NCBI GenBank assembly: GCA_013153675.1
Contig: JAADEA010000110.1
Coordinates: 1-7,812, forward strand
Length of the DNA: 7,812 bases
Direction: 5' to 3'
From: Campylobacterota bacterium
GTDB taxonomy: Bacteria; Campylobacterota; Campylobacteria; Campylobacterales; Sulfurovaceae
The notes under the pieces are model-generated. The model had not been told where the DNA came from. It searched no databases and saw only the letters and a program-made list of their open reading frames with translations. The position numbers were made by a program, and so were the translations under genes. Each line of letters starts with the position of its first letter. Positions within the stretch are counted from its first letter, which is position 1. This document shows positions 7,688 to 7,812 of this stretch, piece after piece.

Positions 7688-7812
7688 ATGCAAGGCTTTA
7701 TATTAGATCTAAGAAGAGTAAGAGAAGAGGATCTAATTGTTACGATCATTACAAAAGATGAAATAAGAGATTATTATAGATTTTTTGGAGCAAGACACTC
7801 TATTTTACAACT
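7688..7812 (+). CDS. recO: DNA repair protein RecO, N-terminal part (partial)
   Basis: The first 41 codons run off the right edge. The start MQGFILDLRRVREEDLIVT and the later YYRFFGARHSIL (about residues 29-40) match the N-terminal OB-fold of the Campylobacterota form of RecO as I remember it. RecO acts with RecR to load RecA onto SSB-coated single-stranded DNA in recombinational gap repair. The ATG at 7688 gives the expected N-terminus directly. No convincing Shine-Dalgarno precedes it (upstream bases are ACGTTTATAAA). It diverges from gltB across 164 bases. The identification rests on recall of the family's conserved N-terminus, and the rest of the protein is not visible. Confidence 0.75.
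   Translation, partial: MQGFILDLRRVREEDLIVTIITKDEIRDYYRFFGARHSILQ

Overview
The window is AT-rich bacterial chromosomal DNA. AccD, the inositol-monophosphatase-like protein and the start of RecO all read like Campylobacterota (Epsilonproteobacteria) versions. Strong AGA/ATA/TTA codon preference, dense packing and very short intergenic gaps fit that group. I cannot name a genus from the sequence alone.

Layout, from right to left along the minus strand: a probable promoter (TATAAT at 7579-7584), then gltB (glutamate synthase large subunit, 3099-7523), gltD (small subunit, 1714-3099), an inositol-monophosphatase-family phosphatase (986-1714), accD (acetyl-CoA carboxylase carboxyltransferase beta subunit, 150-989) and the N-terminal part of a probable thiamine-phosphate synthase (thiE, 1-148, cut by the window edge). 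Junctions are 1-base TAATG overlaps (gltB/gltD and gltD/phosphatase), a 4-base ATGA overlap (phosphatase/accD) and a 1-base gap (accD/thiE). The five genes therefore look like one translationally coupled operon. To the right, diverging from gltB across a 164-base intergenic region (7524-7687), recO begins on the plus strand at 7688 and runs off the window.

How the genes work together: GltB and GltD form NADPH-type glutamate synthase, which makes glutamate from glutamine and 2-oxoglutarate. AccD, with AccA elsewhere, commits acetyl-CoA to fatty acid synthesis. ThiE joins the two halves of thiamine. The phosphatase acts on an unknown sugar or nucleotide phosphate. All are housekeeping functions; I see no mobile element, CRISPR array, defence system, toxin-antitoxin pair or RNA gene.

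The most unusual point is the start of thiE. Between the upstream in-frame stop and the window edge that frame has no ATG, GTG or TTG, yet a well-placed AGGAG lies exactly six bases before an ATA codon. This suggests initiation at AUA, a single-base change or sequence error (ATG to ATA), or a gene losing function. Other points of mild interest are a dyad just upstream of the gltB promoter, the lack of a recognisable Shine-Dalgarno before recO, and a Tyr replacing the usual Trp in a metal-binding motif of the phosphatase.
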